Part shown: one piece after another, positions 6,922 to 15,386 of the stretch
How the letters are laid out: each line of letters opens with the position of its first letter
How positions within the stretch are numbered: position 1 is the first letter of the stretch
The notes under the pieces: model-generated
What the model was told of the DNA's origin: nothing
What the model saw: the letters and a program-made list of their open reading frames with translations, nothing else
Database searches by the model: none
Position numbers and translations under genes: made by a program
NCBI RefSeq assembly: GCF_000472665.1
Contig: NZ_AXAC01000042.1
Location: forward strand, 1 to 37,236
Reading direction: 5' to 3'
DNA from: Acetobacterium malicum subsp. dehalogenans DSM 11527
GTDB taxonomy: Bacteria; Bacillota; Clostridia; Eubacteriales; Eubacteriaceae
DNA: 37,236 nt

Positions 6922-7924
6922 TGAGTTTCGGCTATTTGCCATTGTGTTCGCCTTAATCGCCGCCGTCGCGATGATGCTGGGATTTGCCATCAATATGGCG
7001 GCGGGAATCCTTGTCAGCGCTGCTGCTGCCGCCTTTGGCACCGCGTTTTTCACCTTTACCAAAGCCCGTTACCAAAGTCTTGCGCGGATTTCAGATCAAA
7101 TTGATCAGGTGCTTCATAATGCTGACAACCTGTATATTGGTGAAGCGGACGAGGGCGAGCTTTCCATTTTACACAGCGAGATAACCAAAATGACGCTGCG
7201 CATTCGGGAACAAAACGACGCCCTGAAAAAAGAAAAAGAACATCTGGCCGATGCGCTGGCCGACATCGCCCACCAACTTCGCACCCCGCTGACATCCGTA
7301 AATCTGATTTTGTCCTTGTTAGCGAAGAACCCTGATAAAAACGAGCGGCAAGCCTTTCTACGGGAAGCCGAGGAATTGCTGCTGCAGATGGATTGGCTGC
7401 TGACTTCGCTACTAAAACTATCCCGCCTGGACGCTGGCATTGTGGTGTTCCAAAGCGAGCCGATCGATGTTAACAACTTAATCGACGTCGCGCTGCGCCC
7501 ACTTCTAATCCCCATCGAACTGCACAATATTGATGTACAAGTAGATGCCCCAGAAGGGCTGATGATCGCGGGCGATTCCGCTTGGCTTTCAGAAGCGCTT
7601 CAAAATATCCTCAAAAACTGCATGGAGAGCATTGATCGAATTGAGAGAATTAACAGCACTGGCGCAAACGGGAAGATTGAGATTGTCTGCCGGGACAACC
7701 CGCTGTTTACCGAGATAACCATCCATGATAGCGGCACTGGTTTTGACCCCGCAGATTTACCCTGCCTGTTTGAACGCTTCTATCGTGGCAAAAACCAAAA
7801 CGCCACCGGATACGGGATTGGTCTGGCGCTCTGCAAGATGATTATCACCCGTCAGAGCGGAACGATTACGGCCAAAAATCACCCTCAGGGCGGCGCAATC
7901 TTTGCCCTTCGTTTCTCAAAGTGA
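6908..7924 (+). CDS. sensor histidine kinase (short, intramembrane-sensing type)
   Basis: The 338-residue protein has two transmembrane helices within the first 50 residues (about 8-28 and 31-50) with almost no extracellular loop. This is the layout of intramembrane-sensing kinases such as BceS that rely on an ABC permease to detect the peptide. A linker to about 115 is followed by the DHp helix with H122 in DIAHQLRTPLTSV and an ATPase domain with N-box LQNILKNCMES, G1 DSGTGFDP, F-box LFERFYRG and G2 GYGIGLALC. It starts inside the regulator gene. The ATP-binding and permease genes begin 82 bases later under their own promoter. Confidence 0.92.
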   Translation: MLRNSEFRLFAIVFALIAAVAMMLGFAINMAAGILVSAAAAAFGTAFFTFTKARYQSLARISDQIDQVLHNADNLYIGEADEGELSILHSEITKMTLRIREQNDALKKEKEHLADALADIAHQLRTPLTSVNLILSLLAKNPDKNERQAFLREAEELLLQMDWLLTSLLKLSRLDAGIVVFQSEPIDVNNLIDVALRPLLIPIELHNIDVQVDAPEGLMIAGDSAWLSEALQNILKNCMESIDRIERINSTGANGKIEIVCRDNPLFTEITIHDSGTGFDPADLPCLFERFYRGKNQNATGYGIGLALCKMIITRQSGTITAKNHPQGGAIFALRFSK

Positions 7925-7943
7925 CGGATCTCTCACCGGAAAG

Positions 7944-7974
7944 TCACAACGTTGTAAGTTGAAACTGCTATTAT
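7944..7974 (+). promoter_or_regulatory. BceR-type response-regulator box and -10 element before the ABC operon
   Basis: TCACA-ACGT-TGTAA (7944-7957) matches the published BceR-family pattern TNACA-N4-TGTAA and has a perfect ACAACGTTGT palindrome at its core. TATTAT (7969-7974) lies 11 bases downstream as a -10 box. No good -35 box exists at 17 bases, since that position (7946-7951) lies inside the palindrome, as expected for an activator-dependent promoter. The adjacent regulator at 6235 is the natural partner. Confidence 0.6.
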
Positions 7975-8006
7975 ATGGGTAAACCATGAGAAAGGAGACT
8001 CACATA

Positions 8007-8690
8007 ATGGAGTTTTTAAAAATTGAAAATTTATGCAAGGTCTACGGCAAGGGTGAAAACCAGGTTACCGCCCTGGATCATGTTTCTCTAACGATTAAAA
8101 AGGGCGAGTTTACCGCGATCATCGGTTCCTCCGGATCGGGTAAATCGACACTTCTTCACATCATCGGCGGTGTGGACGTACCAACCAGCGGCAAGGTGTT
8201 TTTAGACGGCCAGGATGTCTATGCCCAAAACAATGAAAAGCTGGCCATTTTCCGACGGCGACAGGTTGGCCTGATCTACCAGTTTCACAACCTCATTCCG
8301 ACCCTGAATGTAGTCGAAAATATCACTCTGCCGATCCTGATGGACAAGCGCAAGGTCAATGCCGAACGGCTGAATGACCTGCTCGAACTGCTGGGGCTTA
8401 AAGACCGCCAAACCCATTTACCCAATCAACTTTCGGGCGGTCAGCAACAGCGGGTTTCGATCGGACGGGCGTTGATGAATGCCCCCGCACTGATGCTGGC
8501 CGACGAACCGACAGGCAGTTTGGACAGCCGGAATGGCCATGAAATTATCAAACTGCTGAAATTAAGCAATCAAAAATATCATCAGACGCTGCTCCTCGTC
8601 ACCCATGACGAAAACATCGCCCTGCAAGCCGACCGCATTATTGGCATCTCAGATGGCCAAGTCGTCCGCGACGAACGGGTGCGGCCATGA
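8007..8690 (+). CDS. ABC transporter ATP-binding protein (MacB/LolD/BceA type)
   Basis: The start at 8007 (MEFLKIENLCKVYG) follows GAAAGGAG; an ATG at 7986 overlaps that site. The protein has 227 residues. Walker A is GSSGSGKST (40-48), the Q-loop YQFHNLIPTLNV, the signature LSGGQQQR, Walker B LMLADEPTGSLD and the switch histidine THDEN. The short single-domain form with TGSLD belongs to the MacB/LolD/BceA class that pairs with FtsX-type permeases. Its stop overlaps the permease start (ATGA). The pair probably expels or detoxifies a peptide antibiotic, judging by the adjacent sensor system. Confidence 0.93.
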   Translation: MEFLKIENLCKVYGKGENQVTALDHVSLTIKKGEFTAIIGSSGSGKSTLLHIIGGVDVPTSGKVFLDGQDVYAQNNEKLAIFRRRQVGLIYQFHNLIPTLNVVENITLPILMDKRKVNAERLNDLLELLGLKDRQTHLPNQLSGGQQQRVSIGRALMNAPALMLADEPTGSLDSRNGHEIIKLLKLSNQKYHQTLLLVTHDENIALQADRIIGISDGQVVRDERVRP

Positions 8691-11266
8691 ACATATTCTC
8701 CAAAATCACCCTACAAAGTATGATCAAAAGCCGCACCCGAACGATCGTCACGATTATCGGTGTTATTCTATCCGCCGCCATGATCACAGCCGTCGCCACC
8801 TTTGGCGTTTCGCTGCTTTCCTATCTGACCAACGGCGCGGCCCAGAAATACGGCAATTGGCACGTTGAGTTTGTCGACGTCCCGGCAACTTTCATCCAGG
8901 AACGGAGCCACGACGCGAGTGTCGCTAACACCACGGCCTTTGAAAATATCGGCTACGCCACCCTTGACGGCGGTAAAAATCCGGACAAACCGTATCTTTT
9001 TATCGCCGGATTCAACGAGAAAACTTTTAATGATTTGCCCATCAACCTGATTTCCGGCCGGCTGCCGGAAAACAGCGGGGAAATTCTCGTTTCGGCAAGC
9101 GTCGCTGCCAACGGCGGCGTTAAATTTGCGGTCGGTGATACCCTTTCCCTGGCTGTCGGCAACCGCATCAGTGGCAACGCGACTCTCGGGCAGCACGACC
9201 CTTACGCCGGGGGCGAAACGCTGGTACCCCAAGACCAGCGAACTTACACAGTTGTCGGCCTCTACCAACGGCCCGGATTTGAAGAATCGACCGCACCAGG
9301 ATATACCTTGATAACCAAAGCCGATGCCCTAGACCAGGCGGATCGTTTCAACCTCTTTGTCACACTGACAAACCCCCGCAGTGTCCAGAATTATGCCAGC
9401 AATACTGCCGGAGCCGGGACTTACGTCCTTAACGATAATGTCCTGCGCTTTATGGGTCTTTCGGACGATAACGTGTTTAACCTATTTTTGTATGCGGTGG
9501 GCGGCATTTTGGTCACCATCATCATGATCGGCTCGATCTTTCTGATTTATAACGCCTTCAACATCTCATTGAACGAACGCACCCGGCAGTTCGGCATGCT
9601 TTCGTCGGTGGGTGCCACCGCCAAGCAACTGCGCAATTCGGTGCTGTTTGAGGGGCTTTGCATCGGTGCGATCGGCATCCCGATTGGCGTTTTGGTTGGT
9701 ATCGGCAGTATCCGCCTGGTGATTTCCGTTGTCGCCGGAAATTTCGGCAACGTCATGTACAGTAATGTCCCGTTAACCTTGACCGTGTCGATGCCCGTCA
9801 TTGTCGTTGCAGCGGCGGTTAGCTTGGTTACAATTCTGATTTCGGCCTATATCCCAGCCCGGAAGGCTGCCAATACGCCTGTGATGGAGAGTCTTCGCCA
9901 AACCAACGCGATCAAAATTGAATCCCAAGCCGTGAAAACCTCAAAACTGGCCCAGCGACTTTACGGTTTAGAGGGAACCCTGGCACTAAAGAATTTTAAA
10001 CGCAACCAGAAAGGCTATCGCAGCATTGTCCTGTCACTTGTTTTAAGCGTCGTGCTGTTCATCTCGGCCAATGCTTTTGTAACGGATATGAAACAGGCGG
10101 CCGAGCGGTCAGTCACCTTTACGACCTATGACATCGGCTTTGCCACCGTAGACATGGACGATCGCGACATGCTGTCGCTTTACGACAAACTAAAAACCAC
10201 CGCCGGTGTTTATGAAAGCTCCTATCAAGCGCTGATGAAATATTCATGCGCTGCCAAAGCAAGCGATCTTTCCGATGATTACCGGTTAAATGTGGCTTCA
10301 CCGGCGCCGGATGAAACGGTTAATCTGCCCATGGACCTCCTGTTTCTTGATGACAATACCTATCTGAATCTGCTAAACGGCTTGGGCTTACCGACCGCGG
10401 ACTATACCGGGCCAAATGCGAAACTGATCGCCGTCGCCAAAATGCCAAACCCAGACAATCAGATGGCAGAGGTTGATCAGCTTAATGATCTATTTGCACG
10501 TGCTTCGCTGAATCTTACCATTGCTCCCGCAACAAATGGCGAACCGACGACGGAACTGGGGCAAAACGTCAGCGTCACCTTTGTTGAGACGGTACCGCCA
10601 GATACACTACCGGTCCCAGGAAACACCGGGTCGGACAATTCGTTCTTTTTTACGGTAATGGCCCCCTATTCACTCAAAGCGCAGTTCGAAACCGCTGATT
10701 CTGATGTGGCTATTAAGGGCTTGACCTTTCGCTCAGAGCAGCCCACCCAGTCGACGGCTGAAATGGAAAGGATGATTCTGGGTGCCGGAATTACCGCCGA
10801 TTACACCCTCTACAATACCTATAAAATGCTTGATGAGAGCCGCAATTACATCTTCATTACCAACGTCTTCGCGTATACGTTTATCATGATGATTTCGCTG
10901 ATTGCCGTAGCCAATGTGTTCAATACGATTTCTACCAATATCAAGCTACGCCGGCGGGAACTTGCGATGCTCCGTTCGGTCGGGATGTCCGACCGCGATT
11001 TCCAAAAGATGATGAATTTTGAGTGTGCCTTTTATGGCCTGAGGGCCTTGCTTTTCAGGCTTCCCATCGCGGCCATCGCTTCCTGGCTGATTTACAAAGG
11101 GATGGTTCTCGGCGGGACGGACACGATCGATTTTGTGTTCCCCTGGATTAGTATGGCCATCAGCGTGTTCAGCGTACTCTTTGTGGTTTTCATTACCATG
11201 CTGTATGCTGTTAGCAAGATCAAAAAGGAAAATATCATTGATGCCCTGCGGGATGATATGACGTGA
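8687..11266 (+). CDS. FtsX-like ABC transporter permease
   Basis: The 859-residue protein has a first membrane helix at about 15-45, a large extracellular domain (about 50-255) and FtsX domains near 270-400 (three helices, with SLNERTRQFGMLSSVGAT) and 735-855 (ISTNIKLRRRELAMLRSVGMS). A second ectodomain lies at about 475-725. The E(R/L)xxxxxxLRSVGM motifs are the conserved cytoplasmic coupling elements of the MacB/FtsX superfamily. It is longer than BceB (about 650) and closer to two-FtsX-domain exporters. It overlaps the ATPase gene by 4 bases. No terminator follows; the gene ends inside a truncated opposite-strand gene (11235-11402), which suggests the operon was inserted there. Confidence 0.92.
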   Translation: MNIFSKITLQSMIKSRTRTIVTIIGVILSAAMITAVATFGVSLLSYLTNGAAQKYGNWHVEFVDVPATFIQERSHDASVANTTAFENIGYATLDGGKNPDKPYLFIAGFNEKTFNDLPINLISGRLPENSGEILVSASVAANGGVKFAVGDTLSLAVGNRISGNATLGQHDPYAGGETLVPQDQRTYTVVGLYQRPGFEESTAPGYTLITKADALDQADRFNLFVTLTNPRSVQNYASNTAGAGTYVLNDNVLRFMGLSDDNVFNLFLYAVGGILVTIIMIGSIFLIYNAFNISLNERTRQFGMLSSVGATAKQLRNSVLFEGLCIGAIGIPIGVLVGIGSIRLVISVVAGNFGNVMYSNVPLTLTVSMPVIVVAAAVSLVTILISAYIPARKAANTPVMESLRQTNAIKIESQAVKTSKLAQRLYGLEGTLALKNFKRNQKGYRSIVLSLVLSVVLFISANAFVTDMKQAAERSVTFTTYDIGFATVDMDDRDMLSLYDKLKTTAGVYESSYQALMKYSCAAKASDLSDDYRLNVASPAPDETVNLPMDLLFLDDNTYLNLLNGLGLPTADYTGPNAKLIAVAKMPNPDNQMAEVDQLNDLFARASLNLTIAPATNGEPTTELGQNVSVTFVETVPPDTLPVPGNTGSDNSFFFTVMAPYSLKAQFETADSDVAIKGLTFRSEQPTQSTAEMERMILGAGITADYTLYNTYKMLDESRNYIFITNVFAYTFIMMISLIAVANVFNTISTNIKLRRRELAMLRSVGMSDRDFQKMMNFECAFYGLRALLFRLPIAAIASWLIYKGMVLGGTDTIDFVFPWISMAISVFSVLFVVFITMLYAVSKIKKENIIDALRDDMT

Positions 11267-11402
11267 TAAAAAAAAGAGTCTGTGGAATTGGGGCTAAGTG
11301 ATTCGCATCATCAATGGTATATACCGCTTCGTGTTCAACCCACTGATAAGAAATTTTAGCATCATCCAGCAACTCCAGTACTGCTTGCTTATCAACAAAC
11401 AT
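11235..11402 (-). pseudogene. 5' remnant of a prolyl-tRNA deacylase (YbaK/ProX-type) gene
   Basis: From an ATG at 11402, preceded by GGAAGG, the frame reads MFVDKQAVLELLDDAKISYQ and then WVEHEAVYTIDDANHLAPIP. This matches the N-terminus of proteins with the prolyl-tRNA synthetase-associated (YbaK-like) domain, where xEHxAVYTIEE is typical. Those proteins have about 150-170 residues. Here the similarity ends near residue 41, and the frame runs 32 bases into the ABC permease 3' end and stops at 11235. The rest of the gene is absent. The likely cause is insertion or deletion at about 11270-11280. Confidence 0.65.
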
Positions 11403-11524
11403 GATGGTTCTACCTTCCTTTTTTGATCGCAGTTGATCTTTATCGATGAGCTGATTTTACCACAAAACAGCGGTTCAATAATCTGTTTTTTTATTTAAGC
11501 CTTGTTGTCGATTGTGATGTAGCA

Positions 11525-11547
11525 GCAGCCGAGCAAATTACGGCTGC
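11525..11547. repeat. small inverted repeat downstream of the metallophosphoesterase gene
   Basis: GCAGCCG pairs with CGGCTGC across a 9-base loop, about 46 bases past the stop of the minus-strand gene that ends at 11593. No T-run follows directly on either strand, so it is at best a weak terminator. The short minus-strand frame around it (MDQFFEECSRNLLGCCYITI) may be a remnant of unknown origin. Confidence 0.3.
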
Positions 11548-11592
11548 ATTCCTCAAAAAATTGATCCATTTGCATAAGAACAGCAACGTTCT

Positions 11593-12936
11593 TTATTCAG
11601 CATTCTTGCTGACACTAGCGCTAATATCACTAACCGTACCGTCTTCGCCATAGCTGTAAAGGGCGGTGGTATCTTTTTTGCCGGTGGTAATCACCGCAAA
11701 GGTGCGAGTCGCCTCGGGATAATCGGTATTGTGATCAACCCAGGTACCGGTGTTCAGGTAATATTGCCCATTGCCCTGATCCTGATAAATCGGCACATGG
11801 GTATGACCAAACAGCACCACGTCCACATTTTCGTTCGAATTTTCCAGATACTGGGTTTTAGCCTGACCGAAGTAGTATTCCCAGTCCAGCGCACCGGCAA
11901 CCGCTTCACTGAAGTTATTGGGAACCTTGATCTCATTACGACTCTGTCGCTGCGCCCAGGTGCGCTGAATATTCTTAAACAGTACCGATGCCGAAATCGT
12001 TCCGTCCGCCTGCTGGGCCGGGTAGAAGTCTAGATAACTATAGGCATCATTAAAACCGGCGATATGCATATCAAAAATCTTCTGATCTAGACTCTCATTC
12101 GGCGTCATCCGGGTGGAGATATTTTTAAGCAGGTCATAATAAAGATAGGCACCATACTGATCAGTATCATCCTTATCCGGCACCGCCGTCACCACCGGCA
12201 GATCCTTGGCAACTGCTGGCCGCCCCTCTAACACCCAGGTGGCGGCATAGCGGGCGTAGAAATAGCCGGCCGGTAAAATGGTCTGATCATTACCGCAGAG
12301 CTGGGCATTGGTAACCGTATCCGGTGCCGAAAAGACATCATAACGATGACCGTGCTCAATCACAATCTCATTACGGTCTCCTGTGTAATAGGCGCCAAGT
12401 CCTTTTGCATCCCGAGCCTGAACGATGTTGGGGATCGCTTTCTGCAACACATCAGCCTCAAGTAACATATCATGATTGCCGGGGACATAAACCAACTTGA
12501 TACCGCTTTGGATCACCTTGTTGAGCGCATCGATGACGTCCTGATTGGTGGCAATGACATCCTGATAAAACTGTTTTTCATCGGTGTAGCTGGGATAATC
12601 GACCGGCAAATACCACTCATCGAGAAAATCACCGGCGATCACAAGCTCCCGCACATCACTCGTGCTTTGTAGCCGCTGCAAAAACTCAATCAGTAGCGGA
12701 CGGTTTGCCAGGGTCTCGGTATAGTTGTCATTAATGCCAAGATGGAGATCACTGATCACAACGATCTTGTCTCTAGTCTCACCAGCCGCCCATAAAACGG
12801 GCGCCCCCTCCGTATCATCGGTCGCTGAGGCGGCGATCTTCGTCACACATCCGGCGCTTAACAGTGCTACCGAAACAACCATGCTTGAGGTTAATAATAA
12901 AGCCGGCATTTTCTTTTCATATTCATACATATTCAT
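11593..12936 (-). CDS. calcineurin-like metallophosphoesterase lipoprotein
   Basis: Three in-frame ATGs lie close together at the start; the one at 12936 is 8 bases from GGGAGG and is preferred. The N-terminus has a hydrophobic signal (about residues 11-27) ending in the lipobox LSAGC, so the protein is probably a membrane-anchored lipoprotein outside the cytoplasm. The di-metal phosphoesterase motifs appear in order: DLHLG, GDFLDEW, GNHDML, EHGHRYD and FGHTHVP. The spacing and GDFLDEW recall UDP-2,3-diacylglucosamine hydrolase-like (LpxH-type) enzymes, but the length of about 447 residues and the lipoprotein signal point to another substrate. It appears monocistronic. Confidence 0.88.
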   Translation of the reverse strand: MNMYEYEKKMPALLLTSSMVVSVALLSAGCVTKIAASATDDTEGAPVLWAAGETRDKIVVISDLHLGINDNYTETLANRPLLIEFLQRLQSTSDVRELVIAGDFLDEWYLPVDYPSYTDEKQFYQDVIATNQDVIDALNKVIQSGIKLVYVPGNHDMLLEADVLQKAIPNIVQARDAKGLGAYYTGDRNEIVIEHGHRYDVFSAPDTVTNAQLCGNDQTILPAGYFYARYAATWVLEGRPAVAKDLPVVTAVPDKDDTDQYGAYLYYDLLKNISTRMTPNESLDQKIFDMHIAGFNDAYSYLDFYPAQQADGTISASVLFKNIQRTWAQRQSRNEIKVPNNFSEAVAGALDWEYYFGQAKTQYLENSNENVDVVLFGHTHVPIYQDQGNGQYYLNTGTWVDHNTDYPEATRTFAVITTGKKDTTALYSYGEDGTVSDISASVSKNAE

Positions 12937-13281
12937 ATTCATTTCCTCCCGTTTTCAAGGTCAATCGGATGGCTGGGCCGCTATCTAAGCTCCTTGTGAG
13001 CAGACCAACCGCTACGTTAAATGCCAACTTGACAAAAAAGGTGCGCCTCCTCAGACCAGCTTCTTGTTCTTTATTCACTGCGATGATTTTATCATAAAAT
13101 ATCTGCCGCAACGATCTGTTTTTTATTTATTGTCATCTAACAAGGGGGATCAAAGGCATCTCCCTTACGCTACCTTAAATATCCCTAAAATGTTAATAAA
13201 GACCCTGCTCCATCTGGTTACAGGGTCTTTGCTGGCTATTTTTTTTACATCCATCTCCACGTTTTTTATTCTTGCCGGAAC
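12937..13281. other. intergenic region with promoter and terminator, no gene
   Basis: About 345 bases separate two minus-strand genes. The half nearest the metallophosphoesterase should hold its promoter: TTTTATGATAAAATC near 13089-13103 (minus) is an extended -10-like element. The other half contains the hairpin at 13198-13230. No coding frame with a ribosome site was found. Confidence 0.5.
13198..13230. terminator. terminator hairpin downstream of the oleate hydratase gene
   Basis: AAAGACCCTG pairs perfectly with CAGGGTCTTT across a 13-base loop. It lies about 52 bases after the stop of the minus-strand oleate hydratase gene. On that strand it ends TTTATTAAC. On the plus strand a run of eight T follows 9 bases later. 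Confidence 0.6.
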
Positions 13282-15246
13282 TTAAAGCATCTCGTCTTTT
13301 AAAACATCATGGTCTTTTAGTATTTTTTCAATCACGGTTCCTTTTATAAAATGAATGATTGGTTTTTTTATCAGATTCAGAGGGCCCGGTAGTTCAATTT
13401 CCAATGGTGATTTTCCATCCATCAGTTTAACACTGCTGTCAAGCAGCTCTCTGATATCATAGACACTCCCCCAAACTTCCGGCACACCTCTATCAACACC
13501 AAGCAGCCCATATACCGATTCCATTGCGGTTCTCACTGAATACTCGGTTGTAAAGACGGTATCTCTGGGGGTTTCGGCAAACTGACCGAGAAAAGCAAAA
13601 TTAACGCAGCCTTCCGGAATAACATCCGGTCGGTCCCCTTTGGTTCTTGGCATAAAAAAGGCGGTAATATAAGGCATCATAGTTGGCACACAGATGGCAC
13701 TATTTTCAGATAATTCATCAATTTGATTGACCGGCACACCCAAATGATACAACCATTCTTTAGTAATTTCTTTACCGGTACAATCTTTCATTGGTTTTTT
13801 TATGTAATCGCCCGGTACATCTGAGAATAGGCCATAGACCCATACACACACTTTGTTTTTATCCTGTTCCTTAAACTGTCCTTGTCTGTTAATGGTCCAG
13901 CTGAGCAGCCATGACGAATCCACACAGCTTACAATCCCACCGGTTACAACTTTACCGCTTTTGGGATCTCTCTTACAGATATTAGTGAGATATGGTATTA
14001 TTTTATCGTCTAAGGTTGTGATCGTTGCTGACTCCCAATTTGTTTTCTTGATATCGGAGCAGAACTTTTCCGGATGTCCAAACGCCGGATCCTGCTGGGC
14101 GATGTTTTTCCACAGGCTCCAGCTGCCACTGGTTCTCACTTCGGCATCCCCGTTTGGCGCATGATTCTGGTCGCCGTAAATTGTTCCTTCGGTACAGCTT
14201 CCGTTTGTCACAAATACCAGATCATTTTCTGTCAGCACCAGCCCTTTCTCAACCCCGTTTACGTTATATTCAATTGCTTTGGCGACCTTTTTATTTTCAG
14301 CGATCTCAAAGATGACATTGGTTACTTCGGTGTGGAATTCAAATTTAACGCCGGCTGCTTCCAGATATTTCTGCATTGGTAGAATTAATGATTCATATTG
14401 GTTGAATTTTGTAAATTTCAAAGCGCTAAAATCCGGTAATCCACCAATGTGATGAATAAATCGTTGAAAATACAGTTTCATCTCCAGCGCACTGTGCCAG
14501 TTCTCAAAGGCAAACATCGTTCGCCAGTAAAGCCAGAACGTGGAATCGAACACCTCTTCATCAAATACATCCTCAATGGTTTTGTCATATAAATCTTCAT
14601 CCTTTGTCATGAAGAGTTTCATGATTTCCATGCAGCCCTTCTGACTTAAGTTGAATTTCCCATCTGTCTGTGCATCAACGCCCTGATTTCTGGTGGCACG
14701 GCACAATGAATAATTAGGATCTTCTTTGTTTAACCAATAAAATTCATCCAACACCGAGGCTCCCGGTATTTCAAGCGACGGTATACTGCGAAACAGGTCC
14801 CACAGACACTCAAAATGGTTTTCCATTTCCCGGCCCCCCCGCATCACATATCCTCTGGTCGGATCTTCAATTCCATCACAGGCACCACCAGCGATGTCCA
14901 TCGCCTCCAGAATATGAATATGAGAGCCCGGCATTTGTCCATCCCGAACAAGAAAACAGGCCGTTGCCAGTGCCGCTAAGCCACTACCGACAATATAGGC
15001 GTTTTTTTCATCGACCCCTTCCGGTTTTCGGGGGGTTGCAAAAGCTTCGTAGTTACCATTAGTGTAATAGATCCCCTTGCTGTTTTTTTCATGTTTACCA
15101 CGTTCGGTGTTTCGGTAATTGGAATCTTGGGAAATTTGCTTCTTCTCACTATTTTTTTTCAGCTTATTTTTTACCACCATTGCGGTTGCGCCGGCACCAG
15201 CCACTGCCAATGTCGCCAATCCGACTTTTACTTTTTTATTTGTCAT
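13282..15246 (-). CDS. oleate hydratase (MCRA family FAD flavoenzyme) with N-terminal membrane segment
   Basis: The 654-residue protein is a myosin-cross-reactive-antigen family fatty-acid hydratase, which adds water to the cis-9 double bond of oleate to give 10-hydroxystearate. Family signatures are the FAD-binding AYIVGSGLAALATACFLVRDG (about 84-104), HILEAMDIAGGACDG, the highly conserved RGYVMRGGREMENHFECLWD (131-150) and FLGQFAETPRDTVFTTEYSVR in pieces near the C-terminus. Residues 6-24 (VKVGLATLAVAGAGATAMV) form a glycine/alanine-rich hydrophobic helix followed by lysines and a polar linker to about 75, so the enzyme may be membrane-tethered; most characterised hydratases lack this. It begins after AGGTAGG and lies downstream of a TetR gene in the same direction. 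It may detoxify unsaturated fatty acids. Confidence 0.93.
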   Translation of the reverse strand: MTNKKVKVGLATLAVAGAGATAMVVKNKLKKNSEKKQISQDSNYRNTERGKHEKNSKGIYYTNGNYEAFATPRKPEGVDEKNAYIVGSGLAALATACFLVRDGQMPGSHIHILEAMDIAGGACDGIEDPTRGYVMRGGREMENHFECLWDLFRSIPSLEIPGASVLDEFYWLNKEDPNYSLCRATRNQGVDAQTDGKFNLSQKGCMEIMKLFMTKDEDLYDKTIEDVFDEEVFDSTFWLYWRTMFAFENWHSALEMKLYFQRFIHHIGGLPDFSALKFTKFNQYESLILPMQKYLEAAGVKFEFHTEVTNVIFEIAENKKVAKAIEYNVNGVEKGLVLTENDLVFVTNGSCTEGTIYGDQNHAPNGDAEVRTSGSWSLWKNIAQQDPAFGHPEKFCSDIKKTNWESATITTLDDKIIPYLTNICKRDPKSGKVVTGGIVSCVDSSWLLSWTINRQGQFKEQDKNKVCVWVYGLFSDVPGDYIKKPMKDCTGKEITKEWLYHLGVPVNQIDELSENSAICVPTMMPYITAFFMPRTKGDRPDVIPEGCVNFAFLGQFAETPRDTVFTTEYSVRTAMESVYGLLGVDRGVPEVWGSVYDIRELLDSSVKLMDGKSPLEIELPGPLNLIKKPIIHFIKGTVIEKILKDHDVLKDEML

Positions 15247-15329
15247 TAAATTATCCTACCTTTCATCACGCTTTAACGCTAACTGATTCTTTCTTTATGG
15301 TACGACTTTTTTAATGATTTATCCATTTA

Positions 15330-15374
15330 CAAAACAGGCAGAATGATAAAAAACTGATCACTCTACCTGTTTTG
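15330..15374. repeat. long inverted repeat between TetR and oleate hydratase genes
   Basis: CAAAACAGGCAGAATGAT (15330-15347) pairs with ATCACTCTACCTGTTTTG (15357-15374), 16 of 18 positions plus two G-U pairs in RNA, over a 9-base loop. It sits 12 bases past the TetR stop and 84 bases before the hydratase start. It fits a TetR terminator, though the T-run is inside the loop and stem; it could instead be an operator. Confidence 0.55.
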
Positions 15375-15386
15375 ATAAAAAATTGT

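Noticed and set aside
12923-13111. 62-codon minus-strand frame over the start of the metallophosphoesterase gene
   Set aside because: It overlaps the ribosome site and signal sequence of a well-supported gene and covers its promoter.
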